NCBI RefSeq assembly: GCF_030053115.1
Contig: NZ_CP125619.1
Span: 3,483,501 to 3,547,500, forward strand
Reading direction: 5' to 3'
DNA: 64,000 nt
Origin: Pseudomonas svalbardensis
GTDB taxonomy: Bacteria > Pseudomonadota > Gammaproteobacteria > Pseudomonadales > Pseudomonadaceae
Positions 21,886 to 30,671 of the stretch are shown one piece after another. The notes beneath the pieces are model-generated. The model searched no databases and was not told the origin of the DNA. It saw only the letters and a program-made list of their open reading frames with translations. The stretch's first letter is position 1, and each line of letters starts with the position of its first letter. Position numbers and translations under genes: made by a program.

Positions 21886-22677
21886 TCAAAAGCGCGTGTT
21901 CTTGAGAAATTCCGCCAGACGCGGTGATTGCGGGCGTTCGAACAGTTCCTTGGGTGGCCCCTGCTCTTCGATCCGCCCCTGATTCATGAAGACGATCTTG
22001 TCCGAGACTTCAAACGCAAAGCGCATTTCGTGGGTCACCAGCAGCATGGTCATGCCGTCCTCGGCCAGGCCTTTGATCACACTCAGCACTTCGCCTACCA
22101 GTTCCGGATCGAGGGCCGAAGTGACTTCGTCGAACAGCATCAGGCTCGGGTTCATCGCAATCGCACGGGCAATCGCCACACGCTGCTGCTGACCACCGGA
22201 CAACTGACCGGGGAAGTGATCGCGGCGTTCCAGCAAGCCAACCCGCTCCAGCCATTTTTCCGCCAGGGCCACTGCTTCATCCTTGTGCAGCTTTTTGACC
22301 TTGAGCAGACCGAGGGTGACGTTCTGCAACGCCGTGAGGTGCGGAAACAGGTTGAACTGCTGGAACGCCATGCCCGTCATGGCCCGATGCCGGGCGATAA
22401 CTTTTTCCGGGTGACGCACGCGCTTGCCGTTGATCTCGTCATAACCGATGGACTCGCCATCGAGCATGATCTGCCCGCCCTGGAACTCTTCGAGCATGTT
22501 CACGCAACGCAGCAGCGTGGTCTTGCCCGAACCGCTGGAGCCGATCAGCGTCACGACGTTGCCGCGCTGCATCGTCAGGTCGACGCCCTTGAGCACTTCG
22601 AGCGGCCCGTATTGCTTGTGCAGGCCGCGGATGTCCAGCAGCGCCTGATTCTGTATCGAAACTTGAGGTTGAGTCAT
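21886..22677 (-). CDS. Polar amino acid-type ABC transporter ATPase
   Basis: The 263-aa ATPase of a GlnQ/HisP-type importer: Walker [11 protein letters not shown]-loop [12 protein letters not shown], signature LSGGQQQR, Walker [15 protein letters not shown] and H-loop VTHEM. It ends in FLKNTRF as in many amino acid importers. It overlaps the upstream permease gene by 4 bp (ATGA). With the two permeases and the binding protein it forms a complete importer. In Pseudomonas a similar four-gene set next to glucosaminate ammonia-lyase is, as I recall, linked to glucosamine/glucosaminate uptake. Confidence 0.93.
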   Translation of the reverse strand: MTQPQVSIQNQALLDIRGLHKQYGPLEVLKGVDLTMQRGNVVTLIGSSGSGKTTLLRCVNMLEEFQGGQIMLDGESIGYDEINGKRVRHPEKVIARHRAMTGMAFQQFNLFPHLTALQNVTLGLLKVKKLHKDEAVALAEKWLERVGLLERRDHFPGQLSGGQQQRVAIARAIAMNPSLMLFDEVTSALDPELVGEVLSVIKGLAEDGMTMLLVTHEMRFAFEVSDKIVFMNQGRIEEQGPPKELFERPQSPRLAEFLKNTRF

Positions 22678-23336
22678 GGCAAGGCCACCCGCTTTTCAAT
22701 GTGCCGGCCGAGTAATTCGATGGCGTAGTTGATGACGAAAAACAGCAATCCGGCGAACAGGTAAAACTCGAGGGTCATGAAGGTCCGAGCGATGATCTGC
22801 TGGGTGCTGAGCAGCAACTCAGCCACACCAATCACCGACAACAGCGTCGAAGCCTTGACGATCTCGGTGGACGAGTTGACCCAGGTCGGCAAGATCTGCC
22901 GCAACGCCTGAGGCAACAACACGTAACCGAGCGCTTGATAAAACGTCAGGCCGATGGCCTTGCTCGCTTCCATCTGGCCGCTGGGCAGTGCTTGCAACGC
23001 GCCGCGCACAATCTCGGCGACGTGGGAGCCGCAAAACAGCGTCAGCCCCAACGCGCCGGCCTGAAACGCACTGATCTGCCAGCCCAGCGCAGGCGCCATG
23101 TAGAAGCAGGCGAGCACCAATACAAACACGGGCGTGCCGCGAATGATGTCGACGTAAAAACGAAACGGCGCGCGCATCCAGAACTTGCCGTAGGTCAGCA
23201 CCAGACCCGCGACGATGCCGAGCATCGTGCCCAACAAAATCGCCAGGGCCGAGACCTGCACACTGGTCATAAAGCCTTGCCACAGGACTTCCCGTGCCAC
23301 CCATAACTCATGTAACCAACTGGGGGATTCGTACAT
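22674..23336 (-). CDS. Polar amino acid-type ABC transporter permease (second)
   Basis: A HisM/GlnP-type inner-membrane permease of 220 aa with five hydrophobic segments. The family signatures are [15 protein letters not shown] near residue 62, and the EAA loop [31 protein letters not shown] (about 121-151) that contacts the ATPase. It is 9 bp downstream of the first permease gene and overlaps the ATPase gene, so the three are coupled. Confidence 0.92.
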   Translation of the reverse strand: MYESPSWLHELWVAREVLWQGFMTSVQVSALAILLGTMLGIVAGLVLTYGKFWMRAPFRFYVDIIRGTPVFVLVLACFYMAPALGWQISAFQAGALGLTLFCGSHVAEIVRGALQALPSGQMEASKAIGLTFYQALGYVLLPQALRQILPTWVNSSTEIVKASTLLSVIGVAELLLSTQQIIARTFMTLEFYLFAGLLFFVINYAIELLGRHIEKRVALP

Positions 23337-23345
23337 GTGGGCCTC

Positions 23346-24008
23346 CTATCGGCGAATCGCCAGACGCTGCTCGAGGTAACGCAGCATCATGGCAATGAGG
23401 TAACAGGCCGCCACATAGAGTGCGGTGGTCACCATCCAGGTTTCAATCACCCGGTAGCTCTCGACATTGATCTTGCGCGCGTAATAGGTCAGCTCCGGCA
23501 CGGCAATCGCCGCGGCCAGAGAGGTGTCCTTGAACAGCGAAATGAAGTTGTTCGACAAGGCCGGCAGTACATTGCGCAGCATCACCGGCACGGTGACGTA
23601 CGCCTTGACCTGCCACTCGCCCAAACCGATCGCCAACCCCGCTTCGCGCTGGCCTTTGGGAATGCTCAACAGCCCGCCGCGGAACACTTCGGTCAGATAG
23701 GCCCCGGCATACAGCGACAGGGTGATGATGAACGACGGGATCTTGTCCAGACGGATCCCAAGACTGGGCAAGGCAAAGTAGATCAACAGAATCAACACCA
23801 GAATCGGCGTGTTACGGATCACCGTCACATACACCGACGCCAGCACCCGCAACGCGCGGTGCTTCGACAACAAAGCAAACGCCATCAGCAGGCCGATCAC
23901 GCAGCCGATGGCGATCGACACCAGCGCCAGCTCAAGACCCAGACCGAGCCCCGCCAGCAAGTTGTCAAAATCGCGCCACACGGCGGCAAAATTCAACTGA
24001 TAGTTCAT
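23346..24008 (-). CDS. Polar amino acid-type ABC transporter permease (first)
   Basis: The partner permease, 220 aa, with the same topology: YVTVIRNTPILVLILLIYFALP near residue 70, GGLLSIPKGQREAGLAIGLGEWQ as the EAA loop, and the C-terminal YLEQRLAIRR. It lies about 50 bp after the binding-protein gene. The two permeases probably form a heterodimer with the ATPase encoded at 21886-22677. Confidence 0.92.
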   Translation of the reverse strand: MNYQLNFAAVWRDFDNLLAGLGLGLELALVSIAIGCVIGLLMAFALLSKHRALRVLASVYVTVIRNTPILVLILLIYFALPSLGIRLDKIPSFIITLSLYAGAYLTEVFRGGLLSIPKGQREAGLAIGLGEWQVKAYVTVPVMLRNVLPALSNNFISLFKDTSLAAAIAVPELTYYARKINVESYRVIETWMVTTALYVAACYLIAMMLRYLEQRLAIRR

Positions 24009-24059
24009 GGTCAGCAGTACCTTGAACGGGGCGATCGGAACCGCCCCGCTCTCACGGGA

Positions 24060-24908
24060 TCATTTGAATTCGACGGGAAAACCGATGGCTGGCGACGGCA
24101 GATCGACACCGAACCACTGCTTGAAGGAGGCGGCGTAGGTCGGGAATTCAACGCCGGTCATGGCTTCATGCAATGCGGTGTTGACGAAGTTCAGCCAGTC
24201 CTGGTCGCCGCGCTTGACCGCGCATGCGTAGGTTTGCGGGCTCCAGGCATAAGCCGGGCTGCGATAGCGCCCCTGGTTCTGCACCATCAGGTATTTCACC
24301 GAGGACTGATCGGTGGCCGCGGCGTCGGCACGGCCGGAGTTCACCGCCTGATACATCAGGTCCACGCTGTCGTACTGATCGACCTTGGCCTTGGGCAAGG
24401 CCTGATGCACCAGTTCTTCGGCGTACACGTTCTGCAGCACCGCCACAGTCACGCTGTCGTTGGCGGCTTTGAGGTCTTCGATTTCCTTGTACTTGCTGTT
24501 GGCCGGCAACAGCAGGCCGACGCCTTCGCGGTAGTACGGCAGCGTGAATGCCACCTGCTGGGCACGGCTGGCCGTCACGGTGATGAACTGACAGCTCATG
24601 TCGACCTTGTCGGTCAGCAGGTTGGGAATCCGCGCATCGGACGACTGCACCACGAACTCGACTTTGCTCGGGTCGTTGAACAACCCCTTGGCCACCATCC
24701 GCGCGATATCGATATCAAAACCCTGCAACTTGCCGTCCGCTGCCTGGAAGTGCCACGGCGCGTTGGTACTGCCCGTGCCCACAATCAGTTTCCCGCGGGC
24801 CAGCACGCTATCGAGCTTGCTGTCCGCCGCCTGGGCCACACCCATGACAGCAGCCGAAGCCGCGAGAACAAAAACACACGCTTTATACAAGGAAGGTCGG
24901 CGATGCAT
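24060..24908 (-). CDS. Periplasmic solute-binding protein of the polar amino acid/amino-sugar acid ABC importer
   Basis: An SBP_bac_3 family protein of 282 aa, secreted to the periplasm. The signal peptide runs to about residue 24 (MHRRPSLYKACVFVLAASAA..., cleavage after AQA). The mature part shows DSVLARGKLIVGTGSTNAPW, GFDIDIARMVAKGL, the DMSCQFITVTASRAQQVAFT strand and VNSGRADAAATDQ. The ATG at 24908 is chosen (GGAG about 10 nt upstream) over a GTG at 24917. It is the first gene of the transporter-ridA operon. The likely ligand is D-glucosaminate or a polar D-amino acid, inferred from context only. Confidence 0.9.
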   Translation of the reverse strand: MHRRPSLYKACVFVLAASAAVMGVAQAADSKLDSVLARGKLIVGTGSTNAPWHFQAADGKLQGFDIDIARMVAKGLFNDPSKVEFVVQSSDARIPNLLTDKVDMSCQFITVTASRAQQVAFTLPYYREGVGLLLPANSKYKEIEDLKAANDSVTVAVLQNVYAEELVHQALPKAKVDQYDSVDLMYQAVNSGRADAAATDQSSVKYLMVQNQGRYRSPAYAWSPQTYACAVKRGDQDWLNFVNTALHEAMTGVEFPTYAASFKQWFGVDLPSPAIGFPVEFK

Positions 24909-25356
24909 GGCAAGCACTCCAGGGTGATGTTTATTCCGCTATACCGGATATTGGTATGTAACAACGGAATACACAGCAGAAAGTGTGCCACAGGATTGAC
25001 GGAAAATCTTCGTGGATCCGAAAAGGCTATTAATTCAAGAGGATAGAAAAATCTGACCTGAATACTGCGCGCCATCGACCGCGGCGAGGCTGCTACCGCG
25101 GGCTACGCCCATGAGTAGCAAGGCCACAAAAGGTGCGTGGCGCACCATAAAGAAACGGCGCATGCCTGCCCGTTCGCACTAATGCGCCAGGCTACCAATT
25201 GATGACCGTTCATCGGTTTTCAGAGTTGACCTGTCAGATATGACAGTTGTGGACCGCGGGTTATGAGCGCTCAATCCGTGCAACCGCTCAAACCTTCCCT
25301 CACACGCGATTGGCTGGGCTTGCGGTTTTTGACAAACCACTTACAGGAGTTTTCAC
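24909..25356. other. Intergenic stretch between the transporter operon and the lux-box genes
   Basis: A 448-bp gap with no convincing ORF. It should hold the promoter of the leftward importer operon near 24930-24960. The middle contains a short hairpin GGTGCG-TGG-CGCACC (25132-25146) and GC-rich fragments of no recognised origin. The right part holds the lux-box palindrome (25229-25248) and the leader of the next gene, with an AGGAG site just before its ATG. Confidence 0.6.
25229..25248 (+). promoter_or_regulatory. lux-box-like palindrome (LuxR-type regulator site)
   Basis: ACCTGTCAGATATGACAGTT contains perfect arms CTGTCA/TGACAG around GATA, with the conserved CT-N12-AG frame of Pseudomonas lux/las-rhl boxes. 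The full 20 bases differ from two-fold symmetry only at a few central and outer positions. It is 109 bp upstream of the ATG at 25357, on the correct side to activate the small lectin-like gene and the following thioredoxin gene. No luxR or luxI homologue is in the window, so the regulator would be encoded elsewhere. Confidence 0.7.
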
Positions 25357-25770
25357 ATGTCTCAACAATCCTCTACCGCTAATTTGCTGCTCAATGGTGA
25401 TTTCACAGAAGAAGGCCAGCACTGGACACCGAATCCACCGGAGAAAGCCCGCTATGAAGACGGTTGTTGTGTCTTGCAGGCACCAAGCCTGATCACTCAG
25501 GACGTTACGATCGCCAGCGAGGGCGAGTTCCGTTTTTCCGTGAAAATGAAAACAGAGCGAGGCTGCGCCTGCACAGCACAAGTTTTGCTGCATCCATCAT
25601 GGGAGATGCGACGCCTCGCTATCGGCGGTGGCACCCCCTGGAGCGCGCACTTCGTAGACTTCACTGTACCGGCAGGCACCAACAAAGTGTCGATCAAGCT
25701 GGAAGCAAACGATGGTCCATTCGACACTTTTGGATCGTATTTCGATGATGTGCGACTCGAGCAACGTTGA
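25357..25770 (+). CDS. Small galactose-binding-like (jelly-roll) protein of unknown function
   Basis: A 137-aa protein without signal peptide. The opening NLLLNGDFTEEGQHWTP, the mid QDVTIASEGEFRFSVKMK and the closing FDTFGSYFDDVRLEQR follow the pattern of carbohydrate-binding/galactose-binding-like beta-sandwich modules (CBM4/9 or DUF642 style), in which an N-G-D/S-F-E start and a final DDV-L strand recur. It is a single stand-alone module with no enzyme attached. It contains five cysteines or so, including CC and CAC pairs. It lies downstream of a lux-box palindrome and 84 bp before a thioredoxin-like gene, so it is probably density-regulated. I do not recognise a named family member; the fold call is by pattern only. 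Confidence 0.75.
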   Translation: MSQQSSTANLLLNGDFTEEGQHWTPNPPEKARYEDGCCVLQAPSLITQDVTIASEGEFRFSVKMKTERGCACTAQVLLHPSWEMRRLAIGGGTPWSAHFVDFTVPAGTNKVSIKLEANDGPFDTFGSYFDDVRLEQR

Positions 25771-25854
25771 AGGCTGACCAACTGGTAGCCAGCCATCTGG
25801 CTACCAGCCCCTTCACCGCTACAACACGTGCCCATTTTGAAGACGGAGATTTCA

Positions 25855-26298
25855 ATGAGCTCGATAACCACCCCTGCACCGCTAGCCCCGGTCTACCGCA
25901 AGGCCCTGAAAACCTGGCGCCCGGTGATCCTGTACTTCGGCAGTCAGCACTGTCCAGCCTGCGAAATGGCTGAACCGATCTTTCGCCAGATCGCCGAGCC
26001 GTATCGGCATCACGCGCAGATTTACATGCTCAATACCAGCGAATCCCCCCGCCACCCGAACGTCACCGGCACTCCGACCGTGCTGTTTTACAAGGATGGG
26101 AAGCTGCTGAAGAAGCTCAAGGGAATCGGCACTGAGCAAACCCTGCAGGAAGACTTCGCCAGGCACATTGGCAAGGTGAAACCGGCAACGGTGAACCGTA
26201 AACAGGTTCACGATCTGGCGTGGTTGCGCCAGACCCTGCGAAGGTTGCGCACTGTGCCTCGCGCAACCCGGCAGTTGAATCGGCGGGTTTGCTGTTAG
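25855..26298 (+). CDS. Thioredoxin-fold protein with CPAC active site
   Basis: 147 aa, cytosolic (no signal peptide). The thioredoxin core is visible: VILYFGSQHCPACEMAEPIFRQIAE with the redox pair CPAC, the cis-proline loop GTPTVLFYKDGK and the C-terminal helix TLQEDFARHIG. A basic tail of about 40 residues (RQTLRRLRTVPRATRQLNRR) extends beyond the fold, ending in a CC pair. Start at the ATG at 25855 (MSSITTPAP) with GGAG upstream; the earlier in-frame ATG at 25828 lacks a site. It probably shares the lux-box promoter with the gene before it. Confidence 0.85.
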   Translation: MSSITTPAPLAPVYRKALKTWRPVILYFGSQHCPACEMAEPIFRQIAEPYRHHAQIYMLNTSESPRHPNVTGTPTVLFYKDGKLLKKLKGIGTEQTLQEDFARHIGKVKPATVNRKQVHDLAWLRQTLRRLRTVPRATRQLNRRVCC

Positions 26299-26316
26299 CT
26301 CGCGAAGCTTTTGCGC

Positions 26317-27183
26317 TTAGCGATTTTTGACCTGATCTATATACCTGGCGACCGCCGCGGACTTCTCGAACCGACGATAAATCAACGACAACCACGAACT
26401 CGCCTCGCAACCTTTGATTGCCCGGTACAACACACCGGGCAAACCCACGTGGCCAACCACTGATTCGGGCACGACGGCAACACCCTGCCCCAACGACACC
26501 AACGCAATGACTGCCACCAGCCCACCCGGTTGCGCACCCAGTTTCGGCGCAAATCCACCCTCGGCGGCGACTTGCAAGGTGCCGCTGATTTGCTCCGGCA
26601 GGATGAACGTCTCGTTCTGCAAATGTTCCGGACCAATTTCTGGCAGACGGCACAGCCAGGACTCGGTCGGCAGTGCCAGCACAAAGCCTTCTGCGTCCAG
26701 GCGAATGGCTTCCAGGCCTTCAGGCAGGGTCATGGGTGAGCGGACATAGCCAATATCGAAACGCCCCTCGACCACCATCATCGGCAATGACGCCATGGGA
26801 CTTTCCCGTACGTTCAGGCTGACGTCAGGACACTCGCGGCTGAAGGCTTGCACCTGTTTCTGCAGCAAGCCCGAATACACCGCCGAAGCCACGTAACCCA
26901 GTTCGATATGGCCAATATCCCCGCGCCCGGCACGCTGGGCGTTGTACTGAGCGTATTCGAATTGCCGCACCGTCGCCTCGGCTTCGATCACCAGCGCGGC
27001 GCCGGCCTCGGTCAGGCTGACTTCACGTGTTTGGCGCACGAACAATCGCGTGCCGAGTTCGTTCTCCATGTCCTGAATCTGTCGAGTCAAAGTCGGCGGT
27101 GCGATACCGAGTTGTTCGGCGGCGCGGGTGAAGTTGCCTTGCCGGGCAACGGCCAGAAAATAGCGGAAATGCCGTATGTCCAT
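26317..27183 (-). CDS. LysR-family transcriptional regulator
   Basis: 288 aa. An N-terminal winged helix-turn-helix (MDIRHFRYFLAVARQGNFTRAAEQLGIAPPTLTRQIQDME...) is followed by the effector-binding domain from about residue 90. It faces the MFS transporter gene divergently over a 103-bp gap, the usual arrangement for a LysR regulator controlling its neighbour. The effector is unknown, but the target suggests a drug or toxic small molecule. Confidence 0.93.
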   Translation of the reverse strand: MDIRHFRYFLAVARQGNFTRAAEQLGIAPPTLTRQIQDMENELGTRLFVRQTREVSLTEAGAALVIEAEATVRQFEYAQYNAQRAGRGDIGHIELGYVASAVYSGLLQKQVQAFSRECPDVSLNVRESPMASLPMMVVEGRFDIGYVRSPMTLPEGLEAIRLDAEGFVLALPTESWLCRLPEIGPEHLQNETFILPEQISGTLQVAAEGGFAPKLGAQPGGLVAVIALVSLGQGVAVVPESVVGHVGLPGVLYRAIKGCEASSWLSLIYRRFEKSAAVARYIDQVKNR

Positions 27184-27286
27184 GGGTGCGTTAGCTCAAA
27201 GGTAATGAAGTGACAAGGCACGCCTAACAAGGGAAGCGTCAACAGACGATAAGCTGCACTGACTTTCACAGTAGAGAAACGTTGCT

Positions 27287-28837
27287 ATGCCCGTCAAACC
27301 CAAGGTGAGCCCGCGCCTGACATTACTCACAGCCTCAGGCGTTTGCTCGCTGATTGTCCTCGACACCAACATTGTCGCCGTCACCCTGCCTACGATCGCC
27401 CGCGACCTGGGCGCAAACTTTGCCGACATCGAATGGGTGGTCAGCGCTTACATGCTGGCCTTCGCCGCCCTTTTGTTGCCGGCTGGCAGCATCGCCGACC
27501 GCTTCGGTCGACAGAAAACCCTGCTCTGTGGGCTGGCCATTTTCATCCTCGCGTCCATCGGTTGCGGTGCCGCGCCCAATGCGCTGTTCCTCGACATCGC
27601 CCGGGCGATCAAGGGTGTCGGCGCGGCCTTGCTGCTGACCTCGGCCCTCGCCTCCATCGGCCACTCCTTTCACGATGAAGTGGAGCGGGCCAAGGCCTGG
27701 GCGTTCTGGGGGGCATGCATGGGGGTGGCGATGACCGCCGCGCCGACAGTCGGCGGGCTGATCACCGAATACATGGGCTGGCGCTGGATTTTCTACCTTA
27801 ACCTGCCCGTCGGAGTGTTCCTGATGGTGATGGTCTGGCGCGCCGTGCCGGAGTCCCGCGACACTCAGTCCGCACGCCTCGACCCCTGGGGCAGCCTGGC
27901 GTTCAGTGCGAGTTTGCTGTGCCTGATCTGGGGCCTGATCGAGGCGAACCGGATCGGCTGGAGCAACCCGCTGACCTACGCTCGGTTGATCGGCGGCGCC
28001 CTGTTGCTGGGGCTGTTCGTGGTGATTGAACGGATGCAGTGGCGGCCGATGGTTGACCTGCAACTGTTCAAGCATCCGCGTTTCATCGGCGCGCTATTGG
28101 GCATGTTTGCCTACGCCGGCTGCGCCCAGGTGATGATGACCCTGCTGCCGTTCTACCTGCAAAACGGCCTGGGTTTCTCGGCCATCGCTTCAGGTCTGGG
28201 GATGTTGCCGTTTGCCCTGACCATGCTGATTTGCCCGCGCATCGGCGTACGTCTGGCGCGTCGATTTTCCCCCGCCACATTGATGGCCGCCGGTTTGACC
28301 CTGGTCGGCAGCGGCAATCTGCTCAGTGCCTGGGCGGTCAGCAGCGGCGGTTACCTGCCCTTCGCCCTGGCGATTGCCGTGACGGGCGCCGGTGCCGGGC
28401 TGCTCAACGGCGATACGCAAAAGAACATCATGGCCTGCGTGCCACGGGAGCGCACTGGCATGGCCTCAGGCATGAGCACCACCATGCGCTTCAGCGCAAT
28501 CGTGCTGGCCATCGGCGTGTTCGGTGCGTTGCTGTCCAGTCATACCGAGCTGCTGTTGCGTACGAGCCTGACGGCACAAGGTGCGCAATGGCTCGGCCAA
28601 ACCCAGGGCATCGCCTCGCGGGTGGTGGCCGGTGACATGACGGCGGCGATGGGCCTGTTGCCGGAAACCGCGCGCACCGTGGTCGAACCGTTGGCCCGGC
28701 AAGCCTTCGTCGGTGGCTTTAGTCTGCTGCTTTGGGTTGCAGGTTTGCTGGCATTGTTGGGTGCGCTGGTGGTGGGCACGCTGATGCGCAATCCGATCCC
28801 TGCCCCCTCGACTCCAGCACTCGGCGCTAAGGCTTGA
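27287..28837 (+). CDS. MFS drug-efflux transporter, DHA2 (14-TM, EmrB/QacA) family
   Basis: An inner-membrane proton antiporter of 516 aa with about 14 hydrophobic segments. Family landmarks are LDTNIVAVTLPTIARDLGA in the first helix region, the motif-A loop GSIADRFGRQKTLL, and GWRWIFYLNLPVGVFLMV (motif C neighbourhood, typical of DHA2). No membrane fusion protein gene is adjacent, so it is probably a single-component pump. It is divergent from the LysR gene. Its 3' end overlaps the convergent MerR gene by 11 bp. Confidence 0.92.
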   Translation: MPVKPKVSPRLTLLTASGVCSLIVLDTNIVAVTLPTIARDLGANFADIEWVVSAYMLAFAALLLPAGSIADRFGRQKTLLCGLAIFILASIGCGAAPNALFLDIARAIKGVGAALLLTSALASIGHSFHDEVERAKAWAFWGACMGVAMTAAPTVGGLITEYMGWRWIFYLNLPVGVFLMVMVWRAVPESRDTQSARLDPWGSLAFSASLLCLIWGLIEANRIGWSNPLTYARLIGGALLLGLFVVIERMQWRPMVDLQLFKHPRFIGALLGMFAYAGCAQVMMTLLPFYLQNGLGFSAIASGLGMLPFALTMLICPRIGVRLARRFSPATLMAAGLTLVGSGNLLSAWAVSSGGYLPFALAIAVTGAGAGLLNGDTQKNIMACVPRERTGMASGMSTTMRFSAIVLAIGVFGALLSSHTELLLRTSLTAQGAQWLGQTQGIASRVVAGDMTAAMGLLPETARTVVEPLARQAFVGGFSLLLWVAGLLALLGALVVGTLMRNPIPAPSTPALGAKA

Positions 28838-29231
28838 ACCTCGCCAATACCCGCTGGGCATTCGCTTCGCAGCCCATACCCTCGGGCCGCGACTGAATGT
28901 TGTCGATCACCTCCAACAGCTGCGCCTTGCTCTGCGCCAAGTGCAGCTGCATCTCTTCAATCTGTTCGACTTTGCGCGTAAGCCCCGCCAGTAATTCGTC
29001 TTGCTTGAACTCACCGGTCGCGCTGTCCGGCAACAACTGCTTCAACTCTTCGAGGCTGAACCCGGCCTGCTGGGCGCAAAGGATGATCTTCAGGGTTTGC
29101 AATGCTTGGTCGGGGTAATGCCGGTAACCGTTGGCCCGGCGTTCCACCTGCCGAATCAAACCCTGAGCCTCGTAAAACCGAATGCGCGATGCGTTCAACC
29201 CGCTCATTTGCGCCAATTCACCAATCTTCAT
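28827..29231 (-). CDS. MerR-family transcriptional regulator
   Basis: 134 aa. The N-terminal MerR helix-turn-helix and wing (MKIGELAQMSGLNASRIRFYEAQGLI...NGYRHY) is followed by a coiled-coil dimerisation helix (about 75-115). No clustered cysteines for metal sensing are present; one cysteine lies in CAQQAG and another near the end (GCEAN), so it is more like a drug or redox-type MerR. The ATG at 29231 follows an in-frame GTG at 29234. It is divergent from the ene-reductase gene, over the operator at 29251-29281. Confidence 0.92.
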   Translation of the reverse strand: MKIGELAQMSGLNASRIRFYEAQGLIRQVERRANGYRHYPDQALQTLKIILCAQQAGFSLEELKQLLPDSATGEFKQDELLAGLTRKVEQIEEMQLHLAQSKAQLLEVIDNIQSRPEGMGCEANAQRVLARFKP

Positions 29232-29250
29232 CACGGCCTCAATTGCCTGC

Positions 29251-29281
29251 TTGACATTAAAGTTAACTTTAAGTTTAGCCT
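29251..29281 (+). promoter_or_regulatory. MerR-type promoter/operator of the ene-reductase gene
   Basis: A perfect TTGACA -35 (29251-29256) and a TAGCCT -10 (29276-29281) are separated by 19 bp, the overlong spacer that MerR-family activators act on. The spacer contains a perfect 16-bp palindrome TTAAAGTTAACTTTAA (29257-29272). The MerR gene starts 20 bp away on the other strand, so the site can serve both autoregulation and activation. Confidence 0.88.
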
Positions 29282-29308
29282 CTACTCATCACTGATGAGG
29301 AGTCAAGC

Positions 29309-30535
29309 ATGTCGCCCTTCCAAGCGTTGAATTTGCCCAACGGCCAGACCATCGGCAACCGCATCGCCAAAGCCGCGATGGAAGAGAACCTCGCTGACAG
29401 CGGGCAGGCATCGGCAGAGGCCTTGTTCCGCTTGTATCAGGCGTGGGCCGAAGGCGAAGCCGGATTGTTGCTGACTGGCAACGTGATGATCGACCGCCGC
29501 GCCATGACCGGCCCCGGCGGTGTGGTGCTTGAAGATGAGCGGCACCTTGAACGCTTTCGCCAGTGGGCAACTATTGGCCGGGCCGGTGGCGCGCAGTTCT
29601 GGATGCAGCTCAATCATCCCGGCCGTCAGACCATGGCCAACCTCGGCCAGCAAGCGTTGGCGCCTTCGGCGGTGGCGCTGGACCTGGGCCCGTTCTCGAA
29701 GATGTTTGCCGAACCCAAACCCATGAGCGAGCGCGACATCGAAGACGTCATCCAACGTTTCGCCACCAGCGCTGCCCTGGCGGAAAAGGCCGGTTTCACC
29801 GGGGTGCAGATTCATGCCGCGCACGGTTATCTGATCAGCCAATTCCTCTCGCCCTTGACCAACCGCCGAACTGACCGCTGGGGTGGTTCTCTGGAAAATC
29901 GCGCGCGCTTGTTGTTGGCAGTAGTCAGCGCCGTGCGCAAGTCTGTGTCGCCGCAGTTTTGCGTGGCGGTGAAGCTCAACTCGGCGGATTTCCAGCGCGG
30001 CGGTTTCGATGCCGACGATGCCCGCCAAGTCATCCAGTGGCTCAACGATCAATCGATCGATCTGCTGGAACTCTCCGGCGGCAGCTACGAAGCCCCGGCC
30101 ATGCAAGGCGAGGCCCGGGATGGCCGGACCCTGGCGCGTGAAGCGTACTTTCTGGAGATGGCCGGGGAATTGGCCCGTGTGGCGAACATGCCGGTGATGG
30201 TGACAGGCGGAATTCGACGCCTGGCGATCGTCGAACAGGTGCTCGACAGCGGCGTCGCCATGGCCGGGATCGGCACAGCACTGGCGATTGAACCTCAACT
30301 GGTCAAACGCTGGCGCGAAGGTCAGAACAGTCATCCGCAACTGCCGCCAATTCGCTGGAAGCGCAAACCCCTGGCGGCACTGGCAAGCATGGCCGTCGTG
30401 AAGTTCCAGCTCAATCGCCTGAGCCGTGGGCGCAAGACCCGTCCCGATGTTTCGGCGCTATGGGCGTTGATCCTCGACCGCGTGTACATCGCCCGGCGTA
30501 CTCGTCAGTACCGGCAGGCGATGGGAATGAAGTAA
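29309..30535 (+). CDS. NADH:flavin oxidoreductase / ene-reductase (Old Yellow Enzyme family)
   Basis: 408 aa, FMN-dependent TIM barrel that reduces activated C=C bonds. Visible landmarks: N-terminal NGQTIGNRIAKAAMEENLAD, FWMQLNHPGRQ, the catalytic/substrate-binding HAAHGYLISQFLSP (about 170-183), NRRTDRWGGSLENRARLL, and the phosphate-binding VTGGIRRLAIVEQVLDSG region. A C-terminal extension of about 60 residues is rich in basic residues. A GATGAGGAG site precedes the ATG. It is controlled by the divergent MerR regulator through a 19-bp-spacer promoter, so it is probably induced by an electrophile or quinone-like compound. Confidence 0.92.
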   Translation: MSPFQALNLPNGQTIGNRIAKAAMEENLADSGQASAEALFRLYQAWAEGEAGLLLTGNVMIDRRAMTGPGGVVLEDERHLERFRQWATIGRAGGAQFWMQLNHPGRQTMANLGQQALAPSAVALDLGPFSKMFAEPKPMSERDIEDVIQRFATSAALAEKAGFTGVQIHAAHGYLISQFLSPLTNRRTDRWGGSLENRARLLLAVVSAVRKSVSPQFCVAVKLNSADFQRGGFDADDARQVIQWLNDQSIDLLELSGGSYEAPAMQGEARDGRTLAREAYFLEMAGELARVANMPVMVTGGIRRLAIVEQVLDSGVAMAGIGTALAIEPQLVKRWREGQNSHPQLPPIRWKRKPLAALASMAVVKFQLNRLSRGRKTRPDVSALWALILDRVYIARRTRQYRQAMGMK

Positions 30536-30556
30536 TCCAGTAGTCGAAGATCCAAT

Positions 30557-30644
30557 GTGGGAGCGAGCCTGCTCGCGAAGGCGGAGTGTCAGACAACATC
30601 ATTGTTGACTGGAAGGCGGCCTTCGCGAGCAGGCTCGCTCCCAC
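30557..30644. repeat. REP inverted pair, copy 4
   Basis: GTGGGAGCGAGCCTGCTCGCGA at 30557-30578 and its inverse at 30623-30644. It lies between the convergent ene-reductase and phospholipase D-like genes. Confidence 0.9.
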
Positions 30645-30671
30645 ATTGGGGCGTCTGCCCCGCGAGTGTGT

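Noticed and set aside
23337..25046. 569-aa plus-strand frame across the ABC permease and binding-protein genes
   Set aside because: His/Gln/Arg-rich antisense frame; the minus-strand genes carry signal peptide and EAA loops.
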